Of a DNA stretch of 26,337 nucleotides, positions 14,591 through 21,728 are shown piece after piece. Each line of letters begins with the position of its first letter. Position 1 is the stretch's first letter. Under the pieces are notes generated by a model. The model did not search any database. It was not told the DNA's origin and worked only from the letters and a program-made list of their open reading frames with translations. The position numbers were made by a program, and so were the translations under genes. The DNA comes from JAWLBW01 sp041687475 (GTDB lineage: Bacteria > J088 > JAWLBW01), in NCBI GenBank assembly GCA_041687475.1, contig JAWLBW010000021.1:1-26337 (forward strand). The letters run 5' to 3'.

Positions 14591-15567
14591 GCGAACGTAC
14601 GATCGGAAAACCCGCCCGCCTGCGCAACGTGCTGATTACGGGGGTGACCGGCACCATCGGTCGCCAGCTTGCGCAACAGCTGTATTTCGACAAAACGGTC
14701 GGCTTCATCATGGGCATCGCCAAGGACGCGCGCCCTTACTATTTCGACGAATACGACCCCAAGAAGTTCGTTTACAGCCAGGTCGACATCACCAGGCACC
14801 GCGAGCTGAACAATCTGTTCTTCTCCGACGTGTTCAAGGATGCGAAAATCAACACGGTCGTGCATCTGGCCTTTCAGAACCGGCCGTCGCAGCACGGTCC
14901 CAGGTCGCACGAGCTGAACGTTCTCGGCACCAAGAACATGCTCGAGAAATGTCTCGAGACGCCGGGCATAACCAAATTCGTCTTCAAGAGCAGCGGCATC
15001 GTGTACCGCGTGCTGCCGCACGGCGACGTGGTGCTCGATGAAGAGAGCGAACTCAATTTCGACAGCGACGCCGACCACTGGGTCAAGGATCGCGTCGATG
15101 ACGACATGCTCTGCCGCGCCCGCATGGATTCGAAGAAGCTCGACATTGTGGTGCTGCGCTTCACGAACATCGTCGGCCGCAACGTTCACTCGCAGCTGAA
15201 CGAGTATCTGCAAAGCCCCCTCTGCGTCAAGGTAGCGGGTTACGACCCCATGGTTAACCTGATCGACGTCAAGGACGTGCTTGCCGCCATTCGTACCGCC
15301 ATCGACCGTAAGGCACGGGGCGTGTACAACGTGGTCGGCCGCGACACCGCGCCGCTCAGTGTCTTTTCACGCCAGGCCGGCGCCCGCATCATCGAAGCGC
15401 CCGGTCCGCTCGTAACGCCGCTCAACTTCCTGCAGCGCAAGCTCGGCATCACGACCTACAACTATCAGGTCGACCAGTCGCGCATTCGCTACGGCGCCCT
15501 GCTCGACGGCAACAAGGCTGCGAAGGACCTGGGTTACGTACCCCGACACCACGTCGATTTCGGCTGA
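14587..15567 (+). CDS. NAD-dependent epimerase/dehydratase-like extended SDR, atypical active site
   Basis: The 326-residue protein has the extended-SDR N-terminus (VLITGVTGTIGRQLAQQL), a HLAFQNRP segment, the catalytic-serine strand FVFKSSGIVY and LRFTNIVG, as in GalE-type enzymes. The canonical YxxxK that should lie between the last two is absent; the region reads DADHWVKDRVDDDML. Family members lacking it may act as NAD(H)-binding regulators or use another residue. It is translationally coupled to the acyltransferase and is the last gene before a strong terminator, so a role in lipid or glycan assembly at the envelope is plausible. Calling it UDP-glucose epimerase would not be justified. 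Confidence 0.8.
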   Translation: MSERTIGKPARLRNVLITGVTGTIGRQLAQQLYFDKTVGFIMGIAKDARPYYFDEYDPKKFVYSQVDITRHRELNNLFFSDVFKDAKINTVVHLAFQNRPSQHGPRSHELNVLGTKNMLEKCLETPGITKFVFKSSGIVYRVLPHGDVVLDEESELNFDSDADHWVKDRVDDDMLCRARMDSKKLDIVVLRFTNIVGRNVHSQLNEYLQSPLCVKVAGYDPMVNLIDVKDVLAAIRTAIDRKARGVYNVVGRDTAPLSVFSRQAGARIIEAPGPLVTPLNFLQRKLGITTYNYQVDQSRIRYGALLDGNKAAKDLGYVPRHHVDFG

Positions 15568-15588
15568 CGCCCGATGAGCGGCTGGAAC

Positions 15589-15626
15589 AAAAAAGGCGAG
15601 TAGCCCCCGGGGCACTCGCCTTTTTT
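15589..15626. terminator. Bidirectional terminator between convergent operons
   Basis: AAAAAA-GGCGAGT, a 12-base GC-rich loop, ACTCGCC-TTTTTT. The perfect 7-bp stem flanked by A6 and T6 ends both the envelope operon (plus) and yicC-gmk (minus). Its stem is nearly the same as the terminator at 7752-7782. Confidence 0.92.
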
Positions 15627-15654
15627 CGTCGTTCACCGCAAGCGAAACCTGCGT

Positions 15655-16269
15655 TCAGGAAAGAATACCCGGAAAGCGCTCGCGCACCGCGGGCAGTACG
15701 TGGCCGACACGCAGCCGCTCGGCCTGTATGACGGCCCCGAAGTCGCCGCAGGCCGTCTCGAGCTCTTGATTCTCGATGAGATAATCGTACGTCGACATGA
15801 GCGCAAGCTCTTCGGCCGCCACGCGAAGACGGCGCTCGATGACCTCGGGTTGGTCCGTACCCCTGCCCTCGAGGCGCTCGCGAAGAACCTCGAAGCTCGG
15901 CGGATGGATGAAGATGAGCACCGACTCGGGAAAGCGTTCCTTGATGGCTCTGGCTCCCTGCACGTCGATTTCGATGAGCAGGTCACGGCCCGCGCGCCGC
16001 TGTACCTCGAGTTCACTCAACGACGTTCCGTACCAGTTGCCGTACACGTTGGCGTGTTCGGCAAAGTCGCCGGCGGCAATCATCTCTTCAAAGCGCTCGC
16101 GGCTTACGAAATGATACTCGCGACCGTCGACCTCATTGGCCCTGCGTTCGCGGGTGGTGTAGGAAACCGTGAAATGCAGATTTTCGATGCGCTGCTGCAC
16201 GAGCCGGCAAAGCGTTGTCTTGCCGGTGCCCGACGGCGCGCTGACCACGAAGAAGATTCCCTGTCGCAC
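15655..16269 (-). CDS. gmk: Guanylate kinase
   Basis: The 204-residue protein has the P-loop SAPSGTGKTTL near residue 10, the GMP-binding SYTTRERRANEVDGREYHFVS, LLIEIDVQGARAIKE and the lid arginines in ERLEGRGTD. It phosphorylates GMP to GDP with ATP. It starts with GTG two bases after the yicC stop, with GGAG overlapping the end of yicC. The yicC-gmk pair is widely conserved. A bidirectional terminator follows, so rpoZ, a frequent downstream partner, is not present here. Confidence 0.96.
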   Translation of the reverse strand: MRQGIFFVVSAPSGTGKTTLCRLVQQRIENLHFTVSYTTRERRANEVDGREYHFVSRERFEEMIAAGDFAEHANVYGNWYGTSLSELEVQRRAGRDLLIEIDVQGARAIKERFPESVLIFIHPPSFEVLRERLEGRGTDQPEVIERRLRVAAEELALMSTYDYLIENQELETACGDFGAVIQAERLRVGHVLPAVRERFPGILS

Positions 16270-16271
16270 GC

Positions 16272-17141
16272 CTACTCCACGTTCTGAACCTGTTCGCGCA
16301 CTTTCTCGAGCTCACTCTTCATGAGCACGACCATCTGCGCCACCTCGGCGTCGCCGATTTTGGAGCCGAGGGTGTTGATTTCGCGGTTCATTTCCTGAAT
16401 GAGAAAATCCATTTTCCGGCCCACCGGCTCCTTCTCTTCGAGAAAGGCCAGGAACTGGCGGGTGTGAATGCCCAGACGCACGAGCTCTTCGGTCACATCG
16501 CTGCGCTCGACCAGAAACGCCACTTCCTGCTCGACCCGGGCGGCGTCGAGGCTGATGCCTTCGACAAGATCCTTGAGACGTCCGACCAGCCGGTCATGCA
16601 GCTGGGCATTGAGGGCCGGAACGCGGCCTTCGACTTCGGTGGCGGTGCTGAGAATGCGTTCGACACGCATGCGCAGGTCTTTCTCAATCGATTCGCCTTC
16701 ACGCTTGCGCATGGCCTCGAGATTATCGAGCGCCGCGCCGAGTGCCTTGCGCAGAACCGCAAGACCGCTTTCGTCGACCCCGGCCTGCTTTTCGTCGATG
16801 ACGCCAGGCAGGCCCAGCACGCTGTCGACGGTAATCTGACCCTCGAAATCGAACTCGTTGCGCAGCTCGCGAAGCTCGTTCAGGTACTGCACCATGACGT
16901 CGCGCCGAAGCGCCGTGGTGCCGGCGGTCGACGATTCACGGCTGATGAGAATTTCGAATCGTCCGCGGCCGAAGCGTTCCTGAACGGCACGCTGCGCTTC
17001 GAGATCGAAGCCGAAGAGTTCGCCCGGTGATTTGGTGCGTACGTCGAGATAGCGGTGATTTACGCTTTTCGCCTCGACCATCCAACGTTCGCCCGAGGCT
17101 TCGGCTTCGCCGCGGCCGTATCCGGTCATGGAGCGGATCAT
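16272..17141 (-). CDS. yicC: YicC-family endoribonuclease
   Basis: The 289-residue protein starts MIRSMTGYGRGEA and carries the family hallmarks SVNHRYLDVRTKSP in the N-terminal YicC domain and, in the C-terminal DUF1732 domain, GRKMDFLIQEMNREINTLGSK and VVLMKSELEKVREQVQN. The E. coli relative is reported to be a stress-linked endoribonuclease. The ATG at 17141 was chosen over an upstream start at 17177 because AAGGA precedes it and it matches the family N-terminus. The length is close to that of E. coli YicC (about 287). It leads directly into gmk. Confidence 0.95.
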   Translation of the reverse strand: MIRSMTGYGRGEAEASGERWMVEAKSVNHRYLDVRTKSPGELFGFDLEAQRAVQERFGRGRFEILISRESSTAGTTALRRDVMVQYLNELRELRNEFDFEGQITVDSVLGLPGVIDEKQAGVDESGLAVLRKALGAALDNLEAMRKREGESIEKDLRMRVERILSTATEVEGRVPALNAQLHDRLVGRLKDLVEGISLDAARVEQEVAFLVERSDVTEELVRLGIHTRQFLAFLEEKEPVGRKMDFLIQEMNREINTLGSKIGDAEVAQMVVLMKSELEKVREQVQNVE

Positions 17142-17263
17142 CAGTTTATCCTTGGGATTCCTGCGGTGAGAAGGCATATTGTACGAAGCCCCCGGCGGGG
17201 TGTCAAACGTGTCGCATTGCCGAGTGGGCCCCCGTTCGCTGTCATCGGGCCGTTTCCATCGGC

Positions 17264-17269
17264 TATAAT
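17264..17269 (+). promoter_or_regulatory. -10 box TATAAT of the pterin operon
   Basis: A perfect TATAAT ends nine bases before the GTG start at 17279. The -35 region is weak. A normal start point would give a leader of about three bases, so the mRNA would be essentially leaderless. Confidence 0.55.
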
Positions 17270-17278
17270 GTATGCCTT

Positions 17279-17983
17279 GTGTCTGAAAACAAAGTCGTCA
17301 TCATAACGGGTGCTTCGAGCGGCATCGGAGCAGAAGTAGCCAGGCAATGCGCCGCCGCGGGCTGGCGCGTCATAGCCTCGGGCCGTAACCAAGAACGTCT
17401 TGCCGCCCTGGCGGCGAGCCACTCGTCCATCGAACCGGTCGCACTCGATGTGTGTGCCGACGATGCGCCCGAACAATTGCTGGACGCCGGCCGGAAGGCG
17501 GGCAAGGTACGAGGCATCGTGCACAGCGCGGGCTACTTCCGCCCGCAGCCGCTTGACCAGATGACCTTTGCCGACTGGGACGCGTCGTTCAACACGAACG
17601 TTCGCGCCGCCGCCCGCCTGTTGCAGGCCTCGCTTACCGACCTGGAAAAGGGTGGCACGTTCATCGGCATCGGCAGCACGGCCGGCATACGCCCGGTACC
17701 GAACTACGGCGCCTATTGCGCGTCGAAGGGCGCCCTCGTGTCTTTCCTGCAAACGGCGGCGCTCGAGCTTGCCCCGCGCGGCATTCGCGCCCACGTGGTC
17801 GCCCCGGGCGTGGTCGATACGCCCATGGTGCCCGACGCGCAGGACAAGGCCGCCTTTCACCCGCTCGGGCGCGTGGGAACGCCCGCCGACGTGGCCGCCG
17901 CCGTGGTCTTTCTGCTGAGCGACCAGGCTTCGTGGATGACCGGCGTCGTTCTTCCCGTCGACGGAGGCATCAGTCTGACATGA
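17279..17983 (+). CDS. SDR reductase heading the pterin operon
   Basis: The 234-residue classical SDR has TGASSGIG near residue 11, an ASGRNQERL segment suggesting NADPH use, HSAGYF replacing the usual NNAG, the catalytic serine in GIGSTAG and YCASKGAL (Tyr-Lys), and a C-terminal PVDGGISL. The GTG at 17279 is the only sensible start; upstream frame runs through the promoter. Its stop overlaps the ATG of the first PTPS gene (ATGA). Given PTPS and FolE downstream, a pteridine or sepiapterin reductase role is attractive. It lacks the TGxxxRxG loop of FolM, and by sequence alone it is close to general FabG-like SDRs, so the pterin role rests on context. Confidence 0.8.
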   Translation: MSENKVVIITGASSGIGAEVARQCAAAGWRVIASGRNQERLAALAASHSSIEPVALDVCADDAPEQLLDAGRKAGKVRGIVHSAGYFRPQPLDQMTFADWDASFNTNVRAAARLLQASLTDLEKGGTFIGIGSTAGIRPVPNYGAYCASKGALVSFLQTAALELAPRGIRAHVVAPGVVDTPMVPDAQDKAAFHPLGRVGTPADVAAAVVFLLSDQASWMTGVVLPVDGGISLT

Positions 17984-18402
17984 GCGACAACGCAGGTAAA
18001 CAGGCGCTGCTCACCCGCCGCTGCTCGTTCGCGGCCGGTCATCGCTACCACAATCCGCAGTGGACCGATGAGCGCAACCGTGAAGTCTTCGGCAAGTGCA
18101 ACTTTCCCTACGGCCACGGGCACAACTATATTGCCGAAGTGTCGGTGGTGGGCGAAATCGACCCCGAGACCGGCATGGTCATTAACCTGGTCGATCTGGA
18201 CCGGTTGCTCAAGGAAGTCATCGAGCCGCTCGATCACCGCTTTCTGAATGAAGAGGTGGCGTGGTTCCGCAATCGAATTCCGACCACCGAAAACATCGCC
18301 CTGTACCTGGCCGATGAAATCGAGCAGCGTCTCGAGGGCTGCCGCCTGAAACGCGTGCGCCTTTACGAAGATCCGACGTTATGGGCCGAAGTCGAACGGT
18401 AA
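17980..18402 (+). CDS. 6-pyruvoyltetrahydropterin synthase, PTPS-II type (copy 1)
   Basis: The 140-residue protein aligns well with eukaryotic PTPS. Zinc-binding histidines are in SFAAGHRYH and GHGHNY. The catalytic cysteine motif is KCNFPYGHGHNY, i.e. CxxxxxHGH, the spacing of biopterin-forming enzymes; QueD has CxxxHGH. Also present are GEIDPETGMVINLVDL, the catalytic Asp-His in PLDHRFLNE, TTENIALYL and the pterin-anchoring glutamate in RLYEDP. The expected reaction converts 7,8-dihydroneopterin triphosphate to 6-pyruvoyltetrahydropterin. It is coupled to the SDR upstream and overlaps the second PTPS gene by 22 bases. Confidence 0.88.
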   Translation: MSDNAGKQALLTRRCSFAAGHRYHNPQWTDERNREVFGKCNFPYGHGHNYIAEVSVVGEIDPETGMVINLVDLDRLLKEVIEPLDHRFLNEEVAWFRNRIPTTENIALYLADEIEQRLEGCRLKRVRLYEDPTLWAEVER

Positions 18403-18812
18403 CGCTCACACGCAGCTATCATTTCTGCGCGGCGCACCGCATGTGGAACGATTCCTTTCCCGACGAGAGGAATCGCCTGCTGTACGGCAAGTGCGCCAAC
18501 GACGACGGGCACGGCCACAATTATCATGTCGAAGTTTCAGTCGGCGGAACGCCCGCCGAAGACACCGGCATGGTCATGAGCCGAGGCGAACTCGACGCCA
18601 TCGTCGAGCCCCTCATCGACAAGCTCGACCACCACTCGATAAACGGCCACCTGAAGGAAGCCGGTTACCCGGTAGCGACCAGCGAGGCCCTTTCGGCCGC
18701 CTTCTGGGAGTGGCTGCACCCCCGGCTGGGCGAAAGACTGGTGAAGATTCGGGTGGTCGAAACCGATCGCAACAGTTTCGAATATTTCGGCGGCTCAGCC
18801 GACCGCATTTGA
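18381..18812 (+). CDS. 6-pyruvoyltetrahydropterin synthase, PTPS-II type (copy 2)
   Basis: The 143-residue paralogue keeps all catalytic positions: FCAAHRMW and GHGHNY for zinc, cysteine in KCANDDGHGHNY (again CxxxxxHGH), Asp-His in KLDHHSIN and glutamate in VVETDRNSF. It differs from copy 1 in most other residues, so the pair is an old duplication and each copy is under constraint. Only two of the many surface segments match (for example TGMVMS versus TGMVIN). The start at 18381 lies inside the end of copy 1; its ribosome binding site is weak, suggesting translational coupling. The two could form a hetero-oligomer or act on different pterins. Confidence 0.85.
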   Translation: MGRSRTVTLTRSYHFCAAHRMWNDSFPDERNRLLYGKCANDDGHGHNYHVEVSVGGTPAEDTGMVMSRGELDAIVEPLIDKLDHHSINGHLKEAGYPVATSEALSAAFWEWLHPRLGERLVKIRVVETDRNSFEYFGGSADRI

Positions 18813-18827
18813 GCAGGGATAAGAACG

Positions 18828-19403
18828 ATGCAGAAACCCATTATGGATACCTCGCCGCTTTCGGAAGCGGTACGCACGATTCTCGGCGAGCTGGGCGAAG
18901 ACCCGAACCGCGACGGACTCCTGCGCACCCCGCATCGCGTCGAGAAGGCGCTGCGCTTTCTGACCAAGGGTTACAACGAAGACCCGAAGGCTGTGCTGAA
19001 CGACGCCATCTTCGATGTCGATCACGACGAAATGATCGTGGTCAAGGACATCGAGATCTATTCGCTGTGCGAGCATCACATGCTGCCCTTCTTCGGAAAG
19101 GCCCATGTGGCTTACCTGCCGACGCGTAAAATCGTCGGTCTCAGCAAGATTCCGCGCATGGTCGAAGTGTTTGCCCGTCGGCTGCAGGTGCAGGAACGCC
19201 TGACGACCCAGATTGCCGAAACGCTCGAAGATCTGCTGCAGCCGCGCGGCGTGGCCGTGGTGGTCGAGGCCCAGCACCTGTGCATGCAGATGCGCGGCAT
19301 TCAGAAACAGCACTCGTCGGCCATTACCAGCGCCATGCGCGGCGAGTTCCTCAACAATCAGGAAACGCGCCGCGAGTTCCTCAGCCACATTCGCCTGCGG
19401 TAA
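18828..19403 (+). CDS. folE: GTP cyclohydrolase I
   Basis: The 191-residue protein has the complete GTPCH-I core: GLLRTPHRVEKALRFLTKGY, the zinc ligands in YSLCEHHMLPFFGKAHVAYLP and HLCMQMRGI, VGLSKIPRMVEVFARRLQVQERLT, and the C-terminal MRGEFLNN. It converts GTP to 7,8-dihydroneopterin triphosphate, the substrate of PTPS and also the entry to folate. GGGATAAG precedes the ATG, 15 bases after the second PTPS. It is the last gene of the pterin operon, followed by an 11-bp hairpin. Confidence 0.95.
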   Translation: MQKPIMDTSPLSEAVRTILGELGEDPNRDGLLRTPHRVEKALRFLTKGYNEDPKAVLNDAIFDVDHDEMIVVKDIEIYSLCEHHMLPFFGKAHVAYLPTRKIVGLSKIPRMVEVFARRLQVQERLTTQIAETLEDLLQPRGVAVVVEAQHLCMQMRGIQKQHSSAITSAMRGEFLNNQETRREFLSHIRLR

Positions 19404-19408
19404 CTGTC

Positions 19409-19434
19409 GCCGGGCACGGCATACCGTGCCCGGC
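19409..19434. terminator. Strong GC hairpin between convergent genes
   Basis: GCCGGGCACGG-CATA-CCGTGCCCGGC, a perfect 11-bp stem with a 4-base loop, six bases after the folE stop and eight bases before the end of the minus-strand gene. It has no T-tract, so it may stabilise 3' ends of both mRNAs instead of, or as well as, terminating. Confidence 0.6.
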
Positions 19435-19441
19435 TCCGGAA

Positions 19442-20437
19442 TCAGGTTTCGATGTAGCCGCCCAGCTCGGGCAGAATCTCTTCGAGCCGCCGACAGACTT
19501 CGGCCACCGCTTCTTCGCCTCGCGACGGGGCCATCGGCAGATAAACGATTTCGCGGGCGGCCGTGCGGGCGACAGGGAGCTTGGCGTCGGTTTCCAGCGC
19601 GCGGAAGTACACACGCCCCGTCTCGATACCGTGCTCCTGCAGGCGCGCGGCAATGATGTCGGGCTCGGCCACGCGAATCACGTAGCGATAGTACACGTGG
19701 CGACCCTGCCGCTCGGGCAGAACGACCCGCATGCCTTCCATGCTGCCGAGGCGTTCGCGGTAGGCCGAGGCAATGGCTTCACGAGCCCCCAGGGTTTTCT
19801 CGAGCCTGTCGAGCCGCGTACCCAGACGAGCGTTGGCTTCGGTCGAGAACCGCCGGCCGCCCCGCAGCGCTTCGGCGATATCGTCGCGCGAGGTAACCAC
19901 CACGGCGCCTCCCTCGTCGTCGCCCAGAATGCGCATGTCGCGGAAGCAGAATACGGCGGCATCGCCGAAACAGCCCACCTTTTTGCCCCGATACTCGGCG
20001 CCCTGGGCGTGCAGGGCGTCTTCAATGACGGGCACACCGAATTTCAGCGCGAAGCCGACGATCGATTCCAGGTGCGCGGGTCGACCGTACAGGTGCGTGA
20101 CGAAGGCCACGTCAATGCCGGCCCAGATGGCGGCATCGACGCTACCCGTAAGCACAAGCGTATGGGGGTCGGGGTCACGCACCACCGGGTCGAGGCCGTA
20201 GGCCGTAATCGCATCCCAGAGCGGAGCGGTACAGCAGGCCGATACGAGCGCACGGTCGCCCGGCTCGAGCCCCAGGGCACGAAACAGGGCGTGATAGGCC
20301 GTTCGCGTGTCCTGGAAGGCAACGCCATGGGCGGTACCCACGTAAGCCGACCAGCGCTGTTCGAAAGGCTCGCTACCCGATCGGCCCTTTACGGCCGGCA
20401 ACGGCTCGCAGAGCGGAATGTCGTACGCTCGAGACAT
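19442..20437 (-). CDS. DegT/DnrJ/EryC1-like protein lacking the PLP lysine
   Basis: The 331-residue protein has the sugar-aminotransferase fold-I layout: an N-terminal RWSAYVGTAHGVAFQDTRTAYHALFRALGL, AFVTHLYGRP, VIEDALHAQGAEYRGKKVG with the PLP-nitrogen aspartate, and GCFGDAAVFCFRDMRILGDDEGGAVVVT. In active enzymes the last segment reads SFHxxKxxxxxEGG, where the lysine forms the internal aldimine. Here that position is arginine (FCFRDMR, codon CGC). It probably is not a normal aminotransferase; a dehydratase-like or non-catalytic role is possible. It is a single gene with a good promoter (20446-20474) and an almost leaderless start. Confidence 0.8.
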   Translation of the reverse strand: MSRAYDIPLCEPLPAVKGRSGSEPFEQRWSAYVGTAHGVAFQDTRTAYHALFRALGLEPGDRALVSACCTAPLWDAITAYGLDPVVRDPDPHTLVLTGSVDAAIWAGIDVAFVTHLYGRPAHLESIVGFALKFGVPVIEDALHAQGAEYRGKKVGCFGDAAVFCFRDMRILGDDEGGAVVVTSRDDIAEALRGGRRFSTEANARLGTRLDRLEKTLGAREAIASAYRERLGSMEGMRVVLPERQGRHVYYRYVIRVAEPDIIAARLQEHGIETGRVYFRALETDAKLPVARTAAREIVYLPMAPSRGEEAVAEVCRRLEEILPELGGYIET

Positions 20438-20445
20438 GACCTAGC

Positions 20446-20474
20446 ATAGTACAGAAGCGGCGTGGGCGACGCAA
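20446..20474 (-). promoter_or_regulatory. Promoter of the DegT-like gene
   Basis: On the minus strand: TTGCGT (complement of 20469-20474), 17-base spacer, TACTAT (complement of 20446-20451). The -10 ends eight bases before the ATG at 20437, so the leader is at most about two bases. Confidence 0.6.
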
Positions 20475-20592
20475 CCGTGCTCGCGCCCCGAGAGATGGCC
20501 GGAAAGGTGCTCGAGGGTCGAAGGCCAGGGCTGCGCTCGTACAGCACCCCGCCAAGGTCGACACGCGCGTCGCCCCACCGGCTGCCGGCCGC

Positions 20593-20892
20593 TCATTCCT
20601 GATCGTAAGCGCCCTCGTCTTCTTCGTCGAAATCGGCATCGTCGTCGGCGGCGCCGATGAGGGTTTCTTCTTCGAAAGATTCGGCCTTGACCTGGCCGAG
20701 CGAATCCTGAAGAAGAATATCGACCCGCCGTTCGGCCTCGCCCAGGCGGTCGTTGCACGAACGGGCAAGCTTGATGCCTTCTTCAAAGGACTTGAGGCTC
20801 TCTTCAAGCGGAAGCTGCCCCTCTTCGAGAAGACGTACGATCTCTTCGAGGCGTTTGAGCTGTTTCTCGAACGAATCTGCCTTTCTGGCCAT
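20593..20892 (-). CDS. xseB: Exodeoxyribonuclease VII small subunit
   Basis: The 99-residue protein has the XseB core in the first 70 residues: SFEKQLKRLEEIVRLLEEGQLPLEESLKSFEEGIKLARSCNDRLGEAERRV. It packs on XseA in the exonuclease VII complex, which degrades single-stranded DNA to oligonucleotides. The last ~25 residues form a strongly acidic tail (DDDADFDEEDEGAYDQE) beyond the usual length. AAGGA precedes the ATG. It lies eight bases after the M23 peptidase gene and is the last gene of the xseA operon. Confidence 0.93.
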   Translation of the reverse strand: MARKADSFEKQLKRLEEIVRLLEEGQLPLEESLKSFEEGIKLARSCNDRLGEAERRVDILLQDSLGQVKAESFEEETLIGAADDDADFDEEDEGAYDQE

Positions 20893-20900
20893 GAATATCC

Positions 20901-21728
20901 TTATTCGATGTCGCGTTCGATGAGACTGGCCGGATCAACCCGCGCACCGCGGAAACGCACGCCGAAGTGCAGGTGGGGGCCGGTTGCACGCCCCGTGGCC
21001 CCGACCTTGCCGATGACGTCGCCGCGTGCCACCGACTGACCGTCCTTGACCAGAATTTCATCGAGATGAAAGTACATGGTGAACAGACCGGCCCCGTGGT
21101 CGATAAACACCGAGTTGCCGGCAAAAAAGTGCTCGCCGGTAAGAACGACCCGGCCACCGTTGGCGGCATACACGGGCGTGCCCTTCGGTACGCCGTAGTC
21201 GGCGCCCGAGTGGGCGTTGCGCGGCTCGCCGTTGATGACGCGGCGACTGCCGAACCGCCCGCCCTTCGATACCCCGTCGAGGGGACTGCGGAAGCTGCCT
21301 TCCCACAGCCGCGGCGAGCGCTCACCGAAAGCCCTGCGAATCTGGGCGCTTTCGGCCTGCACGCGCTTCAGATCTTCGGTCGACAGGTGCACCTTCGACT
21401 CGTCCTTCAGGGTAATGTGCTGTACGGGGTAGTCGCCCGCGACCACCGTTACCGGCACCTTCCACCGCGTCGCGGCGCCGTCCTTCACGGTCACACCGGT
21501 AATTTCACGGGCACCGGGCGCATCGTCGATGTCGATGCCGGCCAGGCCCACCCAGCCCTTTTCGTTGCGGAAAAACGGCAGCTCTTCGTCGCCCAGCCAC
21601 CCCCGTACCTGCTCGGCGTCGCCAGGCAGGCGTACGAACACCAGCTCACCCGGCTTGGGGGCCTCGGGGCTGGCGACAGGCGTAATGGCGGTAACGGCGC
21701 TCAGCAGAAGTCCAATCAACTCGACCAC
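20901..21728 (-). CDS. Exported M23-family metallopeptidase (LytM domain)
   Basis: The 275-residue protein begins with a short signal peptide (LIGLLLSAVTAITPVAS). Residues 25-135 form a beta-rich domain of the kind that precedes some M23 peptidases. The C-terminal LytM domain (about 160-270) has all zinc and catalytic motifs: NAHSGADYGVPKGTPVYAANGG (HxxxD), YFHLDEI and GPHLHFGV (HxH). It should cut peptidoglycan cross-links in the periplasm or, if tethered, act in cell division. The GTG start overlaps the end of xseA by 13 bases and xseB follows after eight, so the peptidase sits inside the exonuclease VII operon. Confidence 0.9.
   Translation of the reverse strand: MVELIGLLLSAVTAITPVASPEAPKPGELVFVRLPGDAEQVRGWLGDEELPFFRNEKGWVGLAGIDIDDAPGAREITGVTVKDGAATRWKVPVTVVAGDYPVQHITLKDESKVHLSTEDLKRVQAESAQIRRAFGERSPRLWEGSFRSPLDGVSKGGRFGSRRVINGEPRNAHSGADYGVPKGTPVYAANGGRVVLTGEHFFAGNSVFIDHGAGLFTMYFHLDEILVKDGQSVARGDVIGKVGATGRATGPHLHFGVRFRGARVDPASLIERDIE

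Noticed and set aside
14539..15213. 224-residue minus-strand frame antisense to the epimerase
   Set aside because: It mirrors a well-supported gene with family motifs on the plus strand; GC-rich codon use produces such open antisense frames throughout the window.
17270..17280. ATG triplets just after the TATAAT box as start of the SDR
   Set aside because: They are out of frame with the SDR; the in-frame start is the GTG at 17279.
17980..18812. PTPS genes as queD (queuosine)
   Set aside because: The cysteine motif spacing is CxxxxxHGH in both, unlike QueD CxxxHGH, and no other queuosine genes are present. Not fully excluded.
18812..18828. Riboswitch or attenuator before folE
   Set aside because: The gap is only 15 bases, too short for any known leader element.
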